A stretch of DNA of 64,000 nucleotides, from positions 2,695,501 through 2,759,500 of the forward strand of contig NC_009615.1 in assembly GCF_000012845.1 (NCBI RefSeq). Reading direction: 5' to 3'. The position numbers and the translations under genes were made by a program. The notes under the pieces were generated by a model that saw nothing but the letters and a program-made list of their open reading frames with translations, made no database searches and had not been told where the DNA came from. This DNA is from Parabacteroides distasonis ATCC 8503 (GTDB lineage Bacteria; Bacteroidota; Bacteroidia; Bacteroidales; Tannerellaceae). Of the stretch, positions 18,883-28,064 are shown in pieces (position 1 is the stretch's first letter; each line of letters opens with the position of its first letter).

Positions 18883-18915
18883 CTGAAAGTCCAAGTATAT
18901 AATTTTTAGATGAGA

Positions 18916-18923
18916 CAAAGCTA
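18916..18923 (-). promoter_or_regulatory. -7 element upstream of the Pif1-like gene
   Basis: TAGCTTTG on the minus strand matches TAnnTTTG and overlaps the upstream-most possible start codon, which argues for a downstream non-ATG start. Confidence 0.45.
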
Positions 18924-18965
18924 TGAAAATATTTACAGATCACTCTAATAATATCCCTCAAAATA

Positions 18966-18997
18966 TTTGGCAGTCTCCATAAAAATCACTTATTTTG
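18966..18997 (+). promoter_or_regulatory. Promoter of the SPFH gene
   Basis: TTTG (18966-18969) and TTATTTTG (18990-18997, one mismatch to TAnnTTTG) are 20 bp apart. The SPFH start codon is 32 bases downstream. Confidence 0.5.
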
Positions 18998-19029
18998 TGA
19001 TATCAAATTAATATCAAAAACAAATCATC

Positions 19030-19980
19030 ATGAAAGCAACCGAAAAGACATTCAACGGACTGAGAATCTCGGGGTTTATTGCTCTTTTTCTCCTATTGGC
19101 TCTATCGGGTCTCTGCTGCTATTTAATCGCAGGCACCAACGGGACTTGGAGCGTAATCACCGGCATCGTCGGACTCTGCCTGTTAGTGGTTTGTTTATTG
19201 GGATTCATGGAAATCGAGCCCAACAATGCCCGAGTAATGCTCTTTTTCGGAAAATATAAAGGGACAATTACTGATAACGGATTTTTCTGGGTCAATCCAC
19301 TTTACAGCAAAAAGAAAATCACGTTACGTGCCCGTAACTTAGATGTCCCTCCTATCAAGGTTAACGATAAGGTCGGTAATCCTGTTATGATCGGGGCCGT
19401 GATGGTATGGAAAGTCAAGGATACTTATAGAGCGATGTTCGACATCGATTCTTCGTCCATTAGTATCTCTTCGAATAAATCATTCATATCAATGGGAGAA
19501 TCCTCTGAATTATCCCAACGAATGCAGAATTATGAGAATTTCGTGCAGATACAAAGTGATGCCGCCATCCGTAAGATCGCTGGCATGTATGCCTATGATT
19601 ATAACGAGAGCAAAGATCCCGTGACCTTACGGTCCGATGACGGGGAGGTCGCTCAAAAGCTGGAGGAGGAATTAAACAGCCGTCTGGCGATAGCAGGTAT
19701 TGAGGTATTGGAAGCCCGTATCAATTACTTAGCGTATGCTTCCGAGATCGCCGGAGTCATGTTACGCCGCCAGCAAGCGGAAGCAATTATCGCCGCCAGA
19801 GAACGGATCGTGGAAGGAGCGGTTAGCATGGTTCAACTCGCCTTGAACAAACTGGATAAAGACAATATTGTGGAACTGGATGAGGAACGAAAGGCCGCAA
19901 TGGTCAGTAATCTGTTGGTTGTCCTTTGTGCTGACGAGGCAGCGCAACCTGTCGTAAATACCGGGACTCTACATCATTAA
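19030..19980 (+). CDS. SPFH/Band 7 domain membrane protein
   Basis: The 316-residue protein begins with two hydrophobic segments (about residues 14-36 and 40-62) followed by an SPFH (stomatin/prohibitin/flotillin/HflK) domain. Recognisable stretches include NPLYSKKKITLRARNLDVPPIKV near residue 90, as short blocks, and a coiled-coil-prone part rich in Arg/Gln/Ala (RRQQAEAIIAARERIVEGAV). SPFH proteins form large ring- or cage-like assemblies on the inner membrane and often influence proteolysis or membrane domains. It is followed 28 bases later by a ribbon-helix-helix protein, probably in one transcript. The particular function is unknown. Confidence 0.85.
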   Translation: MKATEKTFNGLRISGFIALFLLLALSGLCCYLIAGTNGTWSVITGIVGLCLLVVCLLGFMEIEPNNARVMLFFGKYKGTITDNGFFWVNPLYSKKKITLRARNLDVPPIKVNDKVGNPVMIGAVMVWKVKDTYRAMFDIDSSSISISSNKSFISMGESSELSQRMQNYENFVQIQSDAAIRKIAGMYAYDYNESKDPVTLRSDDGEVAQKLEEELNSRLAIAGIEVLEARINYLAYASEIAGVMLRRQQAEAIIAARERIVEGAVSMVQLALNKLDKDNIVELDEERKAAMVSNLLVVLCADEAAQPVVNTGTLHH

Positions 19981-20008
19981 TGTAAGAATTTAATATTAAT
20001 ACTAGTAT

Positions 20009-20209
20009 ATGGCCAAAAAAGATAATACTGTCAAAAGCTTCATCCTGCGGGTGGACGCTGATATGATGGAAGCTATCGAAGCTTGGGCTGCGGACGAATT
20101 TCGCAGCACCAATGGCCAAATCCAGTACATTCTGGACCAAGCCTTACGAAAGGCAGGACGGTTGAAGAAGAAAAGACTGCCCCGGCCACAAAACGACGAC
20201 AAGTCATAA
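20009..20209 (+). CDS. Arc-like ribbon-helix-helix DNA-binding protein
   Basis: This 66-residue basic protein has a ribbon-helix-helix layout. A beta strand VKSFILRVD is followed by helix ADMMEAIEAWAADEF and a second helix NGQIQYILDQALRKAGR, then a Lys/Arg-rich tail. Such proteins dimerise and bind DNA as repressors. It lies 28 bases after the SPFH gene and ends at a strong terminator. The pair may be self-regulating. It could alternatively be an antitoxin-like protein, but no toxin gene adjoins it. Confidence 0.8.
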   Translation: MAKKDNTVKSFILRVDADMMEAIEAWAADEFRSTNGQIQYILDQALRKAGRLKKKRLPRPQNDDKS

Positions 20210-20240
20210 AAAAAGCCTGATCGAAAGATCAGGCTTTTTT
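20208..20240. terminator. Bidirectional terminator
   Basis: GCCTGATC and GATCAGGC form a perfect 8-bp stem with loop GAAA, extended by A and T runs on both sides. It ends the SPFH-RHH transcript and the HU/SPOR transcript. Confidence 0.92.
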
Positions 20241-20241
20241 A

Positions 20242-21285
20242 TTAACGGCTAATGAACAGCCAAGCATCTTTATACTTTTCTATTTTTCGAAGTGTCGCCA
20301 TGTAGCTCTCGGCATCCGCCCGGTTATTAAACTTATCCGCATAAATACGATATTTACCATCACGAACCACCTTGCTTACATTTTTACATTGCGCACGGTC
20401 TACACCGGATATATACTCATTCGCCTGCTCCTCTGTCGGGAAACTCGCTATCACGATATGATACATCTTCTTTGGTGCCACGGATTTCACTTTCGGAGCG
20501 GGAGCAACAAGCTCTTTCTTTACCTCAGGAGCAGAAGCCGCTTTGGCAATCTCTGTCTCCTTAGTCGCTTCTATTTTGGGAGTTACCTCCGCTACCATCT
20601 CGTCCTCTTGGGATACTTGAATTTCCTCCAGCTGAGAAATCGGTTCCTCAAACCTATAATTTATCATCTCCGTAGGAACAAAACTAGCTGTATAAGCGGA
20701 CAGGTTTACTTCTTTCACCGGAGTCGAAACCACAAAGAATAATGCGACAGCAGCAGCTGACGCCGCAACAACCCGAATCAACTTACGACTAACCGGGATA
20801 TAGAACACATCTTTCTTTTTCTTACCCGTAAGTAAGGCAACCTCTTCCCGCTCTTCCTCCAACGATCGCAAAACCGGAAAATGAAACGATGATAAACCAT
20901 ACGAATCCGCATTAAATACCCCAGAATCGCCCGGCGTAAAAATGGTCTGCCCTTCCTCTCCTATAGAGAAAGTCCCGATTCGCCCCAATGTTATCCGCTT
21001 GTCTTGTTCCAAAGAAACATTCAAAGCCTCGATATCCTCTTCCAGCATCAATTGAGCTTTCCGGTAATCAACGCCATACGTCTGCATATACGACTCGGAA
21101 AGCAAGCCGTCTGTATGCTGTAGCGTTACATTGAACATAACCTCTTTACGCATCGGCCGAAACGAATGTTCCTCTTCCTCATACGTCGCCGGCAAGATTT
21201 GCAGCACGAAACCACCAAACTTCGGCAAGATCACACAATCATGCGTCAGCAATAAGCGTTCAATATGTGTTATTATCCTTAACAT
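20242..21285 (-). CDS. HU-CCDC81 and SPOR domain envelope protein
   Basis: The 347-residue protein starts with the Bacteroidota HU-CCDC81-type tandem domain (ITHIERLLLTHDCVILPKFG; GRIGTFSIG). A single membrane segment follows (about 170-187, RVVAASAAAVALFFVVS), then a Pro/Lys/Ala-rich linker and a C-terminal SPOR domain (YHIVIASFPTEEQANEYI). SPOR domains bind peptidoglycan at division sites, so the protein probably links a cytoplasmic HU-like module to the septal wall. A consensus promoter (21291-21320) ends only six bases before the ATG, so the mRNA should have almost no leader. Confidence 0.87.
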   Translation of the reverse strand: MLRIITHIERLLLTHDCVILPKFGGFVLQILPATYEEEEHSFRPMRKEVMFNVTLQHTDGLLSESYMQTYGVDYRKAQLMLEEDIEALNVSLEQDKRITLGRIGTFSIGEEGQTIFTPGDSGVFNADSYGLSSFHFPVLRSLEEEREEVALLTGKKKKDVFYIPVSRKLIRVVAASAAAVALFFVVSTPVKEVNLSAYTASFVPTEMINYRFEEPISQLEEIQVSQEDEMVAEVTPKIEATKETEIAKAASAPEVKKELVAPAPKVKSVAPKKMYHIVIASFPTEEQANEYISGVDRAQCKNVSKVVRDGKYRIYADKFNNRADAESYMATLRKIEKYKDAWLFISR

Positions 21286-21290
21286 AGAGA

Positions 21291-21320
21291 CAAAGGTAAA
21301 TATCTTTATAGAAATAACAA
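21291..21320 (-). promoter_or_regulatory. Promoter of the HU/SPOR gene, abutting the start codon
   Basis: On the minus strand TTG (21318-21320) and TACCTTTG (21291-21298) are 19 bp apart, a full consensus match. The -7 box ends five bases before the ATG (21285). Confidence 0.75.
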
Positions 21321-21359
21321 AAAAAGAGCACTTTTTTCCTTTGAAATGACCCGGAAAAA

Positions 21360-21413
21360 CATAGTTATGAAATACTCAAAACATAACTATGTCTCAAGAA
21401 AATCATAACTATG
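21360..21413. repeat. Three 10-bp sites at 22-bp spacing
   Basis: CATAGTTATG at 21360-21369 and CATAACTATG at 21382-21391 and 21404-21413 are the same motif, the first inverted. Their starts are exactly 22 bp apart, two helical turns. They lie between the HU/SPOR promoter and the end of the PUL A sulfatase gene, and look like a regulator binding array. Confidence 0.6.
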
Positions 21414-21473
21414 AATTTTAAACAAGTTATTAGGACTTATTTTCTCATATCATTTGACACGCAAGCAACTTTG

Positions 21474-22925
21474 TCATCTTTCATCCACGTCTTCCGCAAA
21501 CCAATCTCCACCTTCAGCTACAACTTCCTGCTTAAGTTTCAACATCTTTGATTTCAGTCTCGCTACAATTTCAGGATGTTTATCTGCCACATCTATTCGT
21601 TCCTCACGATCATCTCTCAAATTATATAACTCAAAATATTTTGGAAACACCTTCTTGGCGAACTCCATATGTTCTTTTGTCAAATACCAAGGCTTCACTT
21701 TACCAAGCGCTAATTCATCCAAACTAAAAGCCCATGGTAGAGGCTCATCGTATCCCAGTAGACACCAGTCGCCTTCACGTATCATACAAATAGGATCATG
21801 AATATACCGGAAAAAGAACAAAGGGTTTTCTCTTTCCAACGTTTCAGCTTTCCCCAAAAACACCGGAGAAATATCCATACCATCAATAACACGATCTGTA
21901 GGAACCGGAGCATCCGCTAAAGACGCTAACGTTGGTAATATATCCGTGAAACAACCGTTAAACTCACTAATCACACCGGTTGGTACATGTTTATGCCATC
22001 TAACAATACATGGAACTCGCAATCCTCCCTCATAATTAAAATGTTTCTCTCCCCGAAATGGCAAATTAGAATAATCCCACTGAGAACCATTATCAGAAGC
22101 AAATATGACAATCGTATTATCTTCCAGATTCTGTTCTTTTAGATAATTCATTAATTTACCAATCGCTATATCCATATTTTCGATACACCCATAATACTCA
22201 GGATTAATAGCATGCCTTTTCTTCAACTCCTCCGGGGCCTCCATTGGAAAATGAGGCTCATTGAACCAAACATTTAAGAAGAAAGGTTCCTGTTTATTCT
22301 TGTCTAGCCATTGGAGTGCTTCCGTTACCACAATATCACAGGAATAACCTTCGATCTCACCTTGCGGTTCTCCATTCCGGAAAAAGTTCGTGGGATTATG
22401 ATGAGACGGGACTGAATTATTCAAGGCATAAAAACTATAATCAAAACCTTGATCATTGGGATAAGGTTGATCCGGACGTCCCGAACTTAAATGCCACTTT
22501 CCAAAATGCCCCGTCGCATAATCTGCTTGTTTCAGTACTTCTGCTATAGTAACCTCACTATCTCTCAAATGCATCGGTGAGTTTTGCTCCAGATAATTAT
22601 AAACCCCTGTACGAGTACAATTCCGACCGGTCATTAGAGCCGCACGAGATGGAGAGCTAACAGCCGCACCACAATAAAAATTCGTAAAGCGAATACCTTG
22701 CCGGGCCAATAAGTCCAAATTCGGAGTTTGGGAAGTAGGAAAGCTATCCGACTGCTGCGGAAAATTCTCATTTCGATAACAAGAGACATCATTATATCCC
22801 AAATCATCCGCTAATAAAATTATGATATTCGGCTTAGGAACAGCTTCCTCTTTTGCGTCACAACTTACGGTTGACAACATCAATGCGGCACTATTAACCG
22901 CAACAAAGATCTCTTTATAATTCAT
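21474..22925 (-). CDS. Sulfatase, Ser-type (PUL A)
   Basis: The 483-residue enzyme has the S1 sulfatase fold. Asp40-Asp41 in LLADDLGY bind calcium. The active-site signature is SSPSRAALMTGR with Ser90 as the residue converted to formylglycine; being Ser rather than Cys, it needs an anaerobic maturase. FASDNGSQWD and GEKHFNYEGGLRVP are further signatures. The signal sequence ends LSTVSC22, probably a lipoprotein signal. It removes sulfate esters from a glycan; linkage specificity cannot be read. It is the last gene of PUL A, 38 bases after susD. Confidence 0.92.
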   Translation of the reverse strand: MNYKEIFVAVNSAALMLSTVSCDAKEEAVPKPNIIILLADDLGYNDVSCYRNENFPQQSDSFPTSQTPNLDLLARQGIRFTNFYCGAAVSSPSRAALMTGRNCTRTGVYNYLEQNSPMHLRDSEVTIAEVLKQADYATGHFGKWHLSSGRPDQPYPNDQGFDYSFYALNNSVPSHHNPTNFFRNGEPQGEIEGYSCDIVVTEALQWLDKNKQEPFFLNVWFNEPHFPMEAPEELKKRHAINPEYYGCIENMDIAIGKLMNYLKEQNLEDNTIVIFASDNGSQWDYSNLPFRGEKHFNYEGGLRVPCIVRWHKHVPTGVISEFNGCFTDILPTLASLADAPVPTDRVIDGMDISPVFLGKAETLERENPLFFFRYIHDPICMIREGDWCLLGYDEPLPWAFSLDELALGKVKPWYLTKEHMEFAKKVFPKYFELYNLRDDREERIDVADKHPEIVARLKSKMLKLKQEVVAEGGDWFAEDVDER

Positions 22926-22963
22926 TTTATATAATCTAAATTCTAATAAATATATTCTCTAAA

Positions 22964-24523
22964 TCACCAACCCGGATTTTGCTCTAAATTTGGATTCAAA
23001 GAGCGCTCACTATCAGGAATAGGTAATAAATCATAGTATTCCAAATAGCCGTTCGGGAATTTTGTCTCAATCACGCTTCCTTCATGATCCTTTATAATCA
23101 TCGGATAAAGCTCCTTTCCTATTTTCCAACGCTTCACATCCGACCAGTAACGACCTTCCAACGCCAATTCTATTCTTCTTTCATGCCTTAGTTTCTCACG
23201 GGCCTCATCCCGAGATAAGGACAAAGGCAATGGGGAAATTTTCACGTCATCTCGTTCCGTACGGATCCGGTTTAATATAGCGATCGCCTCCGAAACATTT
23301 CCACCAGATTCAATAATCGCTTCCGCTTTCGACAATAGCACATCCGCATATCGCAAGATAATATCGTTAATATAAGACTGGCCGGCGGGAGGTAAATCCG
23401 CCTCGTTCTGAATCCGGTACTTACGAGTACTCAAATGTTTCAATCGATTACCCGCATGATTAAAAGCTCCCCCCGGATACAAATAACTAGGGAAACGATG
23501 TCCTAAAATATAAGAGCCCGGAAGCACAACCGTGAACGCTAAACGAGGATCACGGTTCTCATAAGGATTTTCCGGATCAATAGGGCTCCCATCCACGGTC
23601 TCATAAGCCGCCACCAAATCATCTGTAGGAACATAGCGACTACCACGTGTCCAACTACCGGTTCCCGTTCCGCAGTATTGATCCAGAAAAGTACCCTGTG
23701 AATTTTCACCCTCTATATATTGGATATCAAATAGAACCTCCTTATTTCCTTCATTAGCCGGATCGAACAATGTCGCATAACTATGAAACAAGCCATATTT
23801 CTTCAGAGCATCAATCTGATCTACACATTCCAAAACCGCCTTATACTTACCTTGATATAAATACGCACGCATTTTCATACCCAAGGCAGCGCCTTTCGTA
23901 GCACGTCCTTTCTCCGGAGCATCCGCACCTAAATTAGCGATGGCGACATCATAATCATCCAACGCCTGTTGCCATGTATCTTCTCGACTGGAACGCTTTA
24001 GGTTACGAGCCTCCGATGTTGAGATTTCTGAAAGTACGACAGGAACACCCCCATAAGTTTCCGCAAGTACCGAATAAGCCAATCCCCTCAAGAAATGAGC
24101 CTCGCCAACATACAACTTTTTCGCCTCCCCCGCTAATTCTATTTTTTCTAAACAAGCCAATAAATAATTAGCCCTAGAGATCATTTCATAACATCTTTTC
24201 CAACGAAAAGTAACGACACCGCCATCACTAGAGCTCAAACGTCCGGCTCCCAATTTATTGAAAACCTCGACAGTTCCCCAATTATATGCATTGGGAGTCG
24301 CACAATCTGTCATTCCAAACCCAAACAAACCTTGATCTATGACAGCGGTCTCCCTTAGACAAGCATACGTTCCATCTAACAGTAACTTAATATCCGATTC
24401 TTTTTCCGGAAAGTTAGCGGCCGTGATTTTATCCTCCGGATACAAATCCAGATAATTCTCCATACAACCACCAAAAGAGATCAATAACAAAAACGACAAA
24501 CAATATATTATTAAACGTTTCAT
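22964..24523 (-). CDS. SusD-like glycan-binding lipoprotein (PUL A)
   Basis: The 519-residue lipoprotein (signal ending FGGC20) is a RagB/SusD family member. These sit on the cell surface as a lid on the SusC barrel and capture the glycan. The SusD N-terminal pattern ENYLDLYPEDKITAANFP and the C-terminal AREKLRHERRIELALEGRYW with an ending LNPNLEQNPGW are clear. It is four bases downstream of susC, typical translational coupling. It closely resembles the PUL B SusD at 34563, with long identical blocks such as NKLGAGRLSSSDGGVVT and GRYWSDVKRWKIGKELYP. Confidence 0.95.
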   Translation of the reverse strand: MKRLIIYCLSFLLLISFGGCMENYLDLYPEDKITAANFPEKESDIKLLLDGTYACLRETAVIDQGLFGFGMTDCATPNAYNWGTVEVFNKLGAGRLSSSDGGVVTFRWKRCYEMISRANYLLACLEKIELAGEAKKLYVGEAHFLRGLAYSVLAETYGGVPVVLSEISTSEARNLKRSSREDTWQQALDDYDVAIANLGADAPEKGRATKGAALGMKMRAYLYQGKYKAVLECVDQIDALKKYGLFHSYATLFDPANEGNKEVLFDIQYIEGENSQGTFLDQYCGTGTGSWTRGSRYVPTDDLVAAYETVDGSPIDPENPYENRDPRLAFTVVLPGSYILGHRFPSYLYPGGAFNHAGNRLKHLSTRKYRIQNEADLPPAGQSYINDIILRYADVLLSKAEAIIESGGNVSEAIAILNRIRTERDDVKISPLPLSLSRDEAREKLRHERRIELALEGRYWSDVKRWKIGKELYPMIIKDHEGSVIETKFPNGYLEYYDLLPIPDSERSLNPNLEQNPGW

Positions 24524-24527
24524 AGCT

Positions 24528-27500
24528 TTAGAAATTAAGATTTAAACCAAATGTGAATATTCTCGGTGTCGGATACGGAGAACCTCCCGCATCAAACGTA
24601 TTTCTTTCCGGATCGTATCCCTCATAGCCTTTTTTCCACATAACCGTAAATAAATTCTGAGCATTAGCGTATACATAAAGCCGTTGCATTTTCAACTTTG
24701 AAGTAATCCTTTCCGGAAATGCATAACCCAATTGTAAGTTCTTCAATTTCAAGAAGTCAATCCGATGTACCCAAAATGAGGAGTCGTATCGATCCCAAGT
24801 AGAGTCATATCGAAGCATAGGGATACTAGAACCTGAATTCTCTGGTGTCCATGCGTCTCTCCAAAAGCCCGCGATTCGCATATACTCATATCCTAAGCGA
24901 GTCATTTCATTTTGAGTAAAGACATTCGCCTTTCCTAAACCCTGAAACAAGAGGCTCAGATCAAATCCCTTATAACGCAACCCTGCAGAAATACCATAAG
25001 TGATCTTCGGAATCGTATTTCCTAATACTTGCTTATCTTGATAGTCCAATTTTCCATCATTATTTACATCCTCATACTTCAAATTACCCATGGCAGGCTT
25101 ATAGCCATTATTATGCATATGCTCTACCGCTTCTTCATCCGATTGGTAAATGCCAATCGCTTTATAACCATACAACGCTTTGTAAGGATATCCCTCACGG
25201 ATCAAATACAGTTGATCCGGAGAATTACCACCTTGGAACTTTGTTACTTCATTATTTATGTAAGTAAAATTAAATCCTACATTAAATCCCAATCGATCCC
25301 TACTGGCTTCCAAATTATCATAATTCGCAACCAATTCAAAACCGTTATTTTTCATCTCCCCAACATTCTCGAAAGGCGCTGTCTTATCACCTAAGATATT
25401 GGAGATTGGTAATTGAACAATAATATCGGTAGTCTTTTTATTGAAATAGTCCGCTTCAATGCTTAATTTATTATTTAAGAAGCCCAGATCCAGACCAATA
25501 TCTAGAGAAGAAGTTGTTTCCCAAGTAATATCCTCATCAACCAAGGCTGTTACAGCCGCACCCGGAGCCAAGGAACCTCCATAATTATAACTTAAATTAT
25601 AATTCTGATTGATAACAGTTAAATAAGGCCAATACCCCTCGATCGTCTGGTTACCCAATTGTCCCCAAGAAGCTCGCAATTTCATGTTAGAAAAAATATT
25701 CACATTCTTAATGAAGCTTTCCTCACTCAACCGCCAACCAGCTGAGAAACCGGGAAAAACACCCCATCGATTACCTCGTTTGAAACGGGAGGAGGCATCC
25801 GCACGAAGATTCATCTCGAATAAATATTTATCAGCGAAAGCATAATTTAGACGACCGAAGTAAGAAGCCATACGTAATCCTTGCATATTACCCTTGCCCT
25901 GAATGCCATTCGTTCCCGCATCCACTTGGGTTAATCCGTCTTTAGCGGGATCCGTCCTACGTGCATATACGTTCTTAATATTATAATTTTCTAATTGAGC
26001 ACCCAAGATTCCCGCGACCGAATGTTTTTCCACAAACTTCTTGCTATAGTTCAAGGTCGCATGAAAGTTATTACGCATAGTAGATATTTGCTCTCTACTC
26101 ATCTCCAAGCCATCCCGGTTATAATTTATGGTCATTGTCTCTATACCGGAATCCGTGTATCCATAAAGGGTCTCATTATATTTATCGACCATTTTCCAAT
26201 TGCCATTAGAGGCCCAAGTGACTTGCAAATTCAAGTCCTTCGTAAAGTCAACAGTAGCGAACGCATTTAACGACATATAATCCAAAGTCGTCTTGGTAGC
26301 GCCATTGGAAGCATCAATTAACGGGTTCCTGTTATCATACAATAAAGTTCCATCCTGCGCAATCGCCTCAACCGAACCAAAACGTCCATCTCTCGTATAA
26401 GGAGCGATAAAAGGGGCTGCTCCCGATTGTATAAAGAATACACGCGATAAATCAAACGGTTCTTGAGAATTCCGGCGTATATAATTTAAACGAGCGCCAA
26501 CTTTCAACCACGAATTAACCTTATATTCCAGATTAGCCCGCATACCGAATCTCTCCGCATCTGTATTCGTAATAATACCCTCTTGCTTCAAATAATTTAA
26601 GGACAAAAAAGAAGATAATTTTTCCGAACCACCTCGAATTGATAAATTATGGCCTGTAATTAGAGCATTCCGATAAACGTGTTCGTACCAATCCGTATTC
26701 GGGTATTTATAAGGATCCGTGCCATTCTTGAAATCAGAGATCAAGGACTCGGGATATAAAGGACTCTCGCCACCATTAGCCAAGGCTTGGTTTGCCATGG
26801 TCATTAACTCCGCACTATTTGTCACCAGATCAAATCTCCGCCCCAACTGTTGTACACCTACATATGAGTTCAATTCCACATGCGTCTTCTCATTATTTTT
26901 ACCCATCTTCGTCGTTACCAAAACGACTCCATTCGCTGCTTTCGATCCATAGATAGCTGCGCTAGCCGCATCCTTCAACACGGTGATACTCTCAATATCG
27001 CTTGGATTGATCTGACTAAAAACGCCTTCTACTCCATCAATAATTACCAACGGATCCGAGTTATTCAGCGTACCCCAACCCCGGATTCTTAACTGAGCGC
27101 CATCATCCCCCGGCTTTCCCGAATTTTGACTGATCCATACACCCGACACTTTACCAGAAAGGGCTTGTGAGGCATCCGTTATAGGCCGGTTTGCCAATTC
27201 CTCATCAAACTTCACGGAAGAAACAGATCCTGTCAAATTCACTTTCTTCTGAGTACCATAGCCAACAACGACAACCTCATCCAGTTGTTCACTATCCTCT
27301 GTCAGTGTAATCGTTAGGCTAGAACGATTATTCAAGGCTATTTCTTCTGTCTTATACCCTATATAAGAAATAGAGACCATCGCATTCGGACTTACCTCAT
27401 TTAATAAAAAATGTCCGTCCATATCCGTAATCGTACCCGTTCTACTCCCCTTCACCAGTACATTTACACCAATGAGAGGTTCCCCATGAGTATCTTTCAC

Positions 27501-27914
27501 AATACCAGTGACCGTGATTTTTTTAGCTTGCTGAATAGAAAGGGACGAGTTTTCTTTTTTCTCGTTCCTTCGTACGATAATTTGTCGGTTGTTGATAATA
27601 TATTCAACATCCGTTCCTTTAAATAACCTTTCCAATATAACCTCAACGGACTTATCCCGTACGTCAAAATTTACCCTGCGATGCAAGTCGATATTAGCGC
27701 CATGATAAACAAAAACAAACTCACTATTTTTCTCAATGTGGTCAAATACATCCTTTATGGTACAATTATTCATACGGACTGTCAACGTGGTTTGTTCCGT
27801 CTGCAAGGTAGCGGCGTACACCGCAGAGCCTCCAGAACTGATCAAGCATAAGGCTAAACAAACACTTTTGAGAAAATGATTCGATTCTCTACAGAAATCA
27901 TCTTTTTTTTTCAT
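24528..27914 (-). CDS. SusC-like TonB-dependent importer with STN domain (PUL A)
   Basis: The 1128-residue protein has a signal region (to about residue 35), an STN signalling domain (about 42-115) and a carboxypeptidase-regulatory-like domain (about 132-215). The TonB-box motif LDEVVVVGYGTQKK, plug and 22-strand-type barrel ending FTFGLNLNF follow. It imports the glycan bound by its SusD partner. The STN domain is expected to contact the FecR anti-sigma factor encoded just upstream. From the TonB box onward it is nearly the same as the PUL B SusC, whereas the STN and sandwich domains differ strongly. Confidence 0.95.
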   Translation of the reverse strand: MKKKDDFCRESNHFLKSVCLALCLISSGGSAVYAATLQTEQTTLTVRMNNCTIKDVFDHIEKNSEFVFVYHGANIDLHRRVNFDVRDKSVEVILERLFKGTDVEYIINNRQIIVRRNEKKENSSLSIQQAKKITVTGIVKDTHGEPLIGVNVLVKGSRTGTITDMDGHFLLNEVSPNAMVSISYIGYKTEEIALNNRSSLTITLTEDSEQLDEVVVVGYGTQKKVNLTGSVSSVKFDEELANRPITDASQALSGKVSGVWISQNSGKPGDDGAQLRIRGWGTLNNSDPLVIIDGVEGVFSQINPSDIESITVLKDAASAAIYGSKAANGVVLVTTKMGKNNEKTHVELNSYVGVQQLGRRFDLVTNSAELMTMANQALANGGESPLYPESLISDFKNGTDPYKYPNTDWYEHVYRNALITGHNLSIRGGSEKLSSFLSLNYLKQEGIITNTDAERFGMRANLEYKVNSWLKVGARLNYIRRNSQEPFDLSRVFFIQSGAAPFIAPYTRDGRFGSVEAIAQDGTLLYDNRNPLIDASNGATKTTLDYMSLNAFATVDFTKDLNLQVTWASNGNWKMVDKYNETLYGYTDSGIETMTINYNRDGLEMSREQISTMRNNFHATLNYSKKFVEKHSVAGILGAQLENYNIKNVYARRTDPAKDGLTQVDAGTNGIQGKGNMQGLRMASYFGRLNYAFADKYLFEMNLRADASSRFKRGNRWGVFPGFSAGWRLSEESFIKNVNIFSNMKLRASWGQLGNQTIEGYWPYLTVINQNYNLSYNYGGSLAPGAAVTALVDEDITWETTSSLDIGLDLGFLNNKLSIEADYFNKKTTDIIVQLPISNILGDKTAPFENVGEMKNNGFELVANYDNLEASRDRLGFNVGFNFTYINNEVTKFQGGNSPDQLYLIREGYPYKALYGYKAIGIYQSDEEAVEHMHNNGYKPAMGNLKYEDVNNDGKLDYQDKQVLGNTIPKITYGISAGLRYKGFDLSLLFQGLGKANVFTQNEMTRLGYEYMRIAGFWRDAWTPENSGSSIPMLRYDSTWDRYDSSFWVHRIDFLKLKNLQLGYAFPERITSKLKMQRLYVYANAQNLFTVMWKKGYEGYDPERNTFDAGGSPYPTPRIFTFGLNLNF

Positions 27915-27921
27915 ACATTTG
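27914..27921 (+). promoter_or_regulatory. Plus-strand -7 element overlapping the susC start (PUL A)
   Basis: TACATTTG on the plus strand matches TAnnTTTG and begins at the first base of the PUL A susC start codon. No -33 TTG is seen. PUL B has TATATTTG at the same relative place. Confidence 0.4.
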
Positions 27922-27927
27922 TAATGT

Positions 27928-28006
27928 TTTTTCTTTAATACATAATTAATTGATTAAACGAAGTCTTTGAACCGGTGGATATGACGGTATCTTCCGGTTC
28001 TTTTTG
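27928..28006 (+). ncRNA. Candidate cis-antisense RNA to the PUL A susC leader
   Basis: A plus-strand transcript from the -7 box at 27914 would begin near 27928. It would end at a hairpin, GAACCGG (27969-27975) with CCGGTTC (27994-28000), followed by TTTTT. It would be about 78 bases long and fully complementary to the susC mRNA leader. DonS-type antisense RNAs opposite susC leaders are known in Bacteroides fragilis PULs with ECF sigma/anti-sigma control. The -33 element is missing, so this is a candidate only. Confidence 0.38.
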
Positions 28007-28064
28007 TCAATTTTTCTTTTTAACACAAAGTCTTTTCACCAAATAGTTCTTTTACATAGGCAAT

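Noticed and set aside
20009..20209. Toxin-antitoxin pair
   Set aside because: The small RHH protein resembles antitoxins, but its only partner is an SPFH membrane protein and no toxin-like gene adjoins it.
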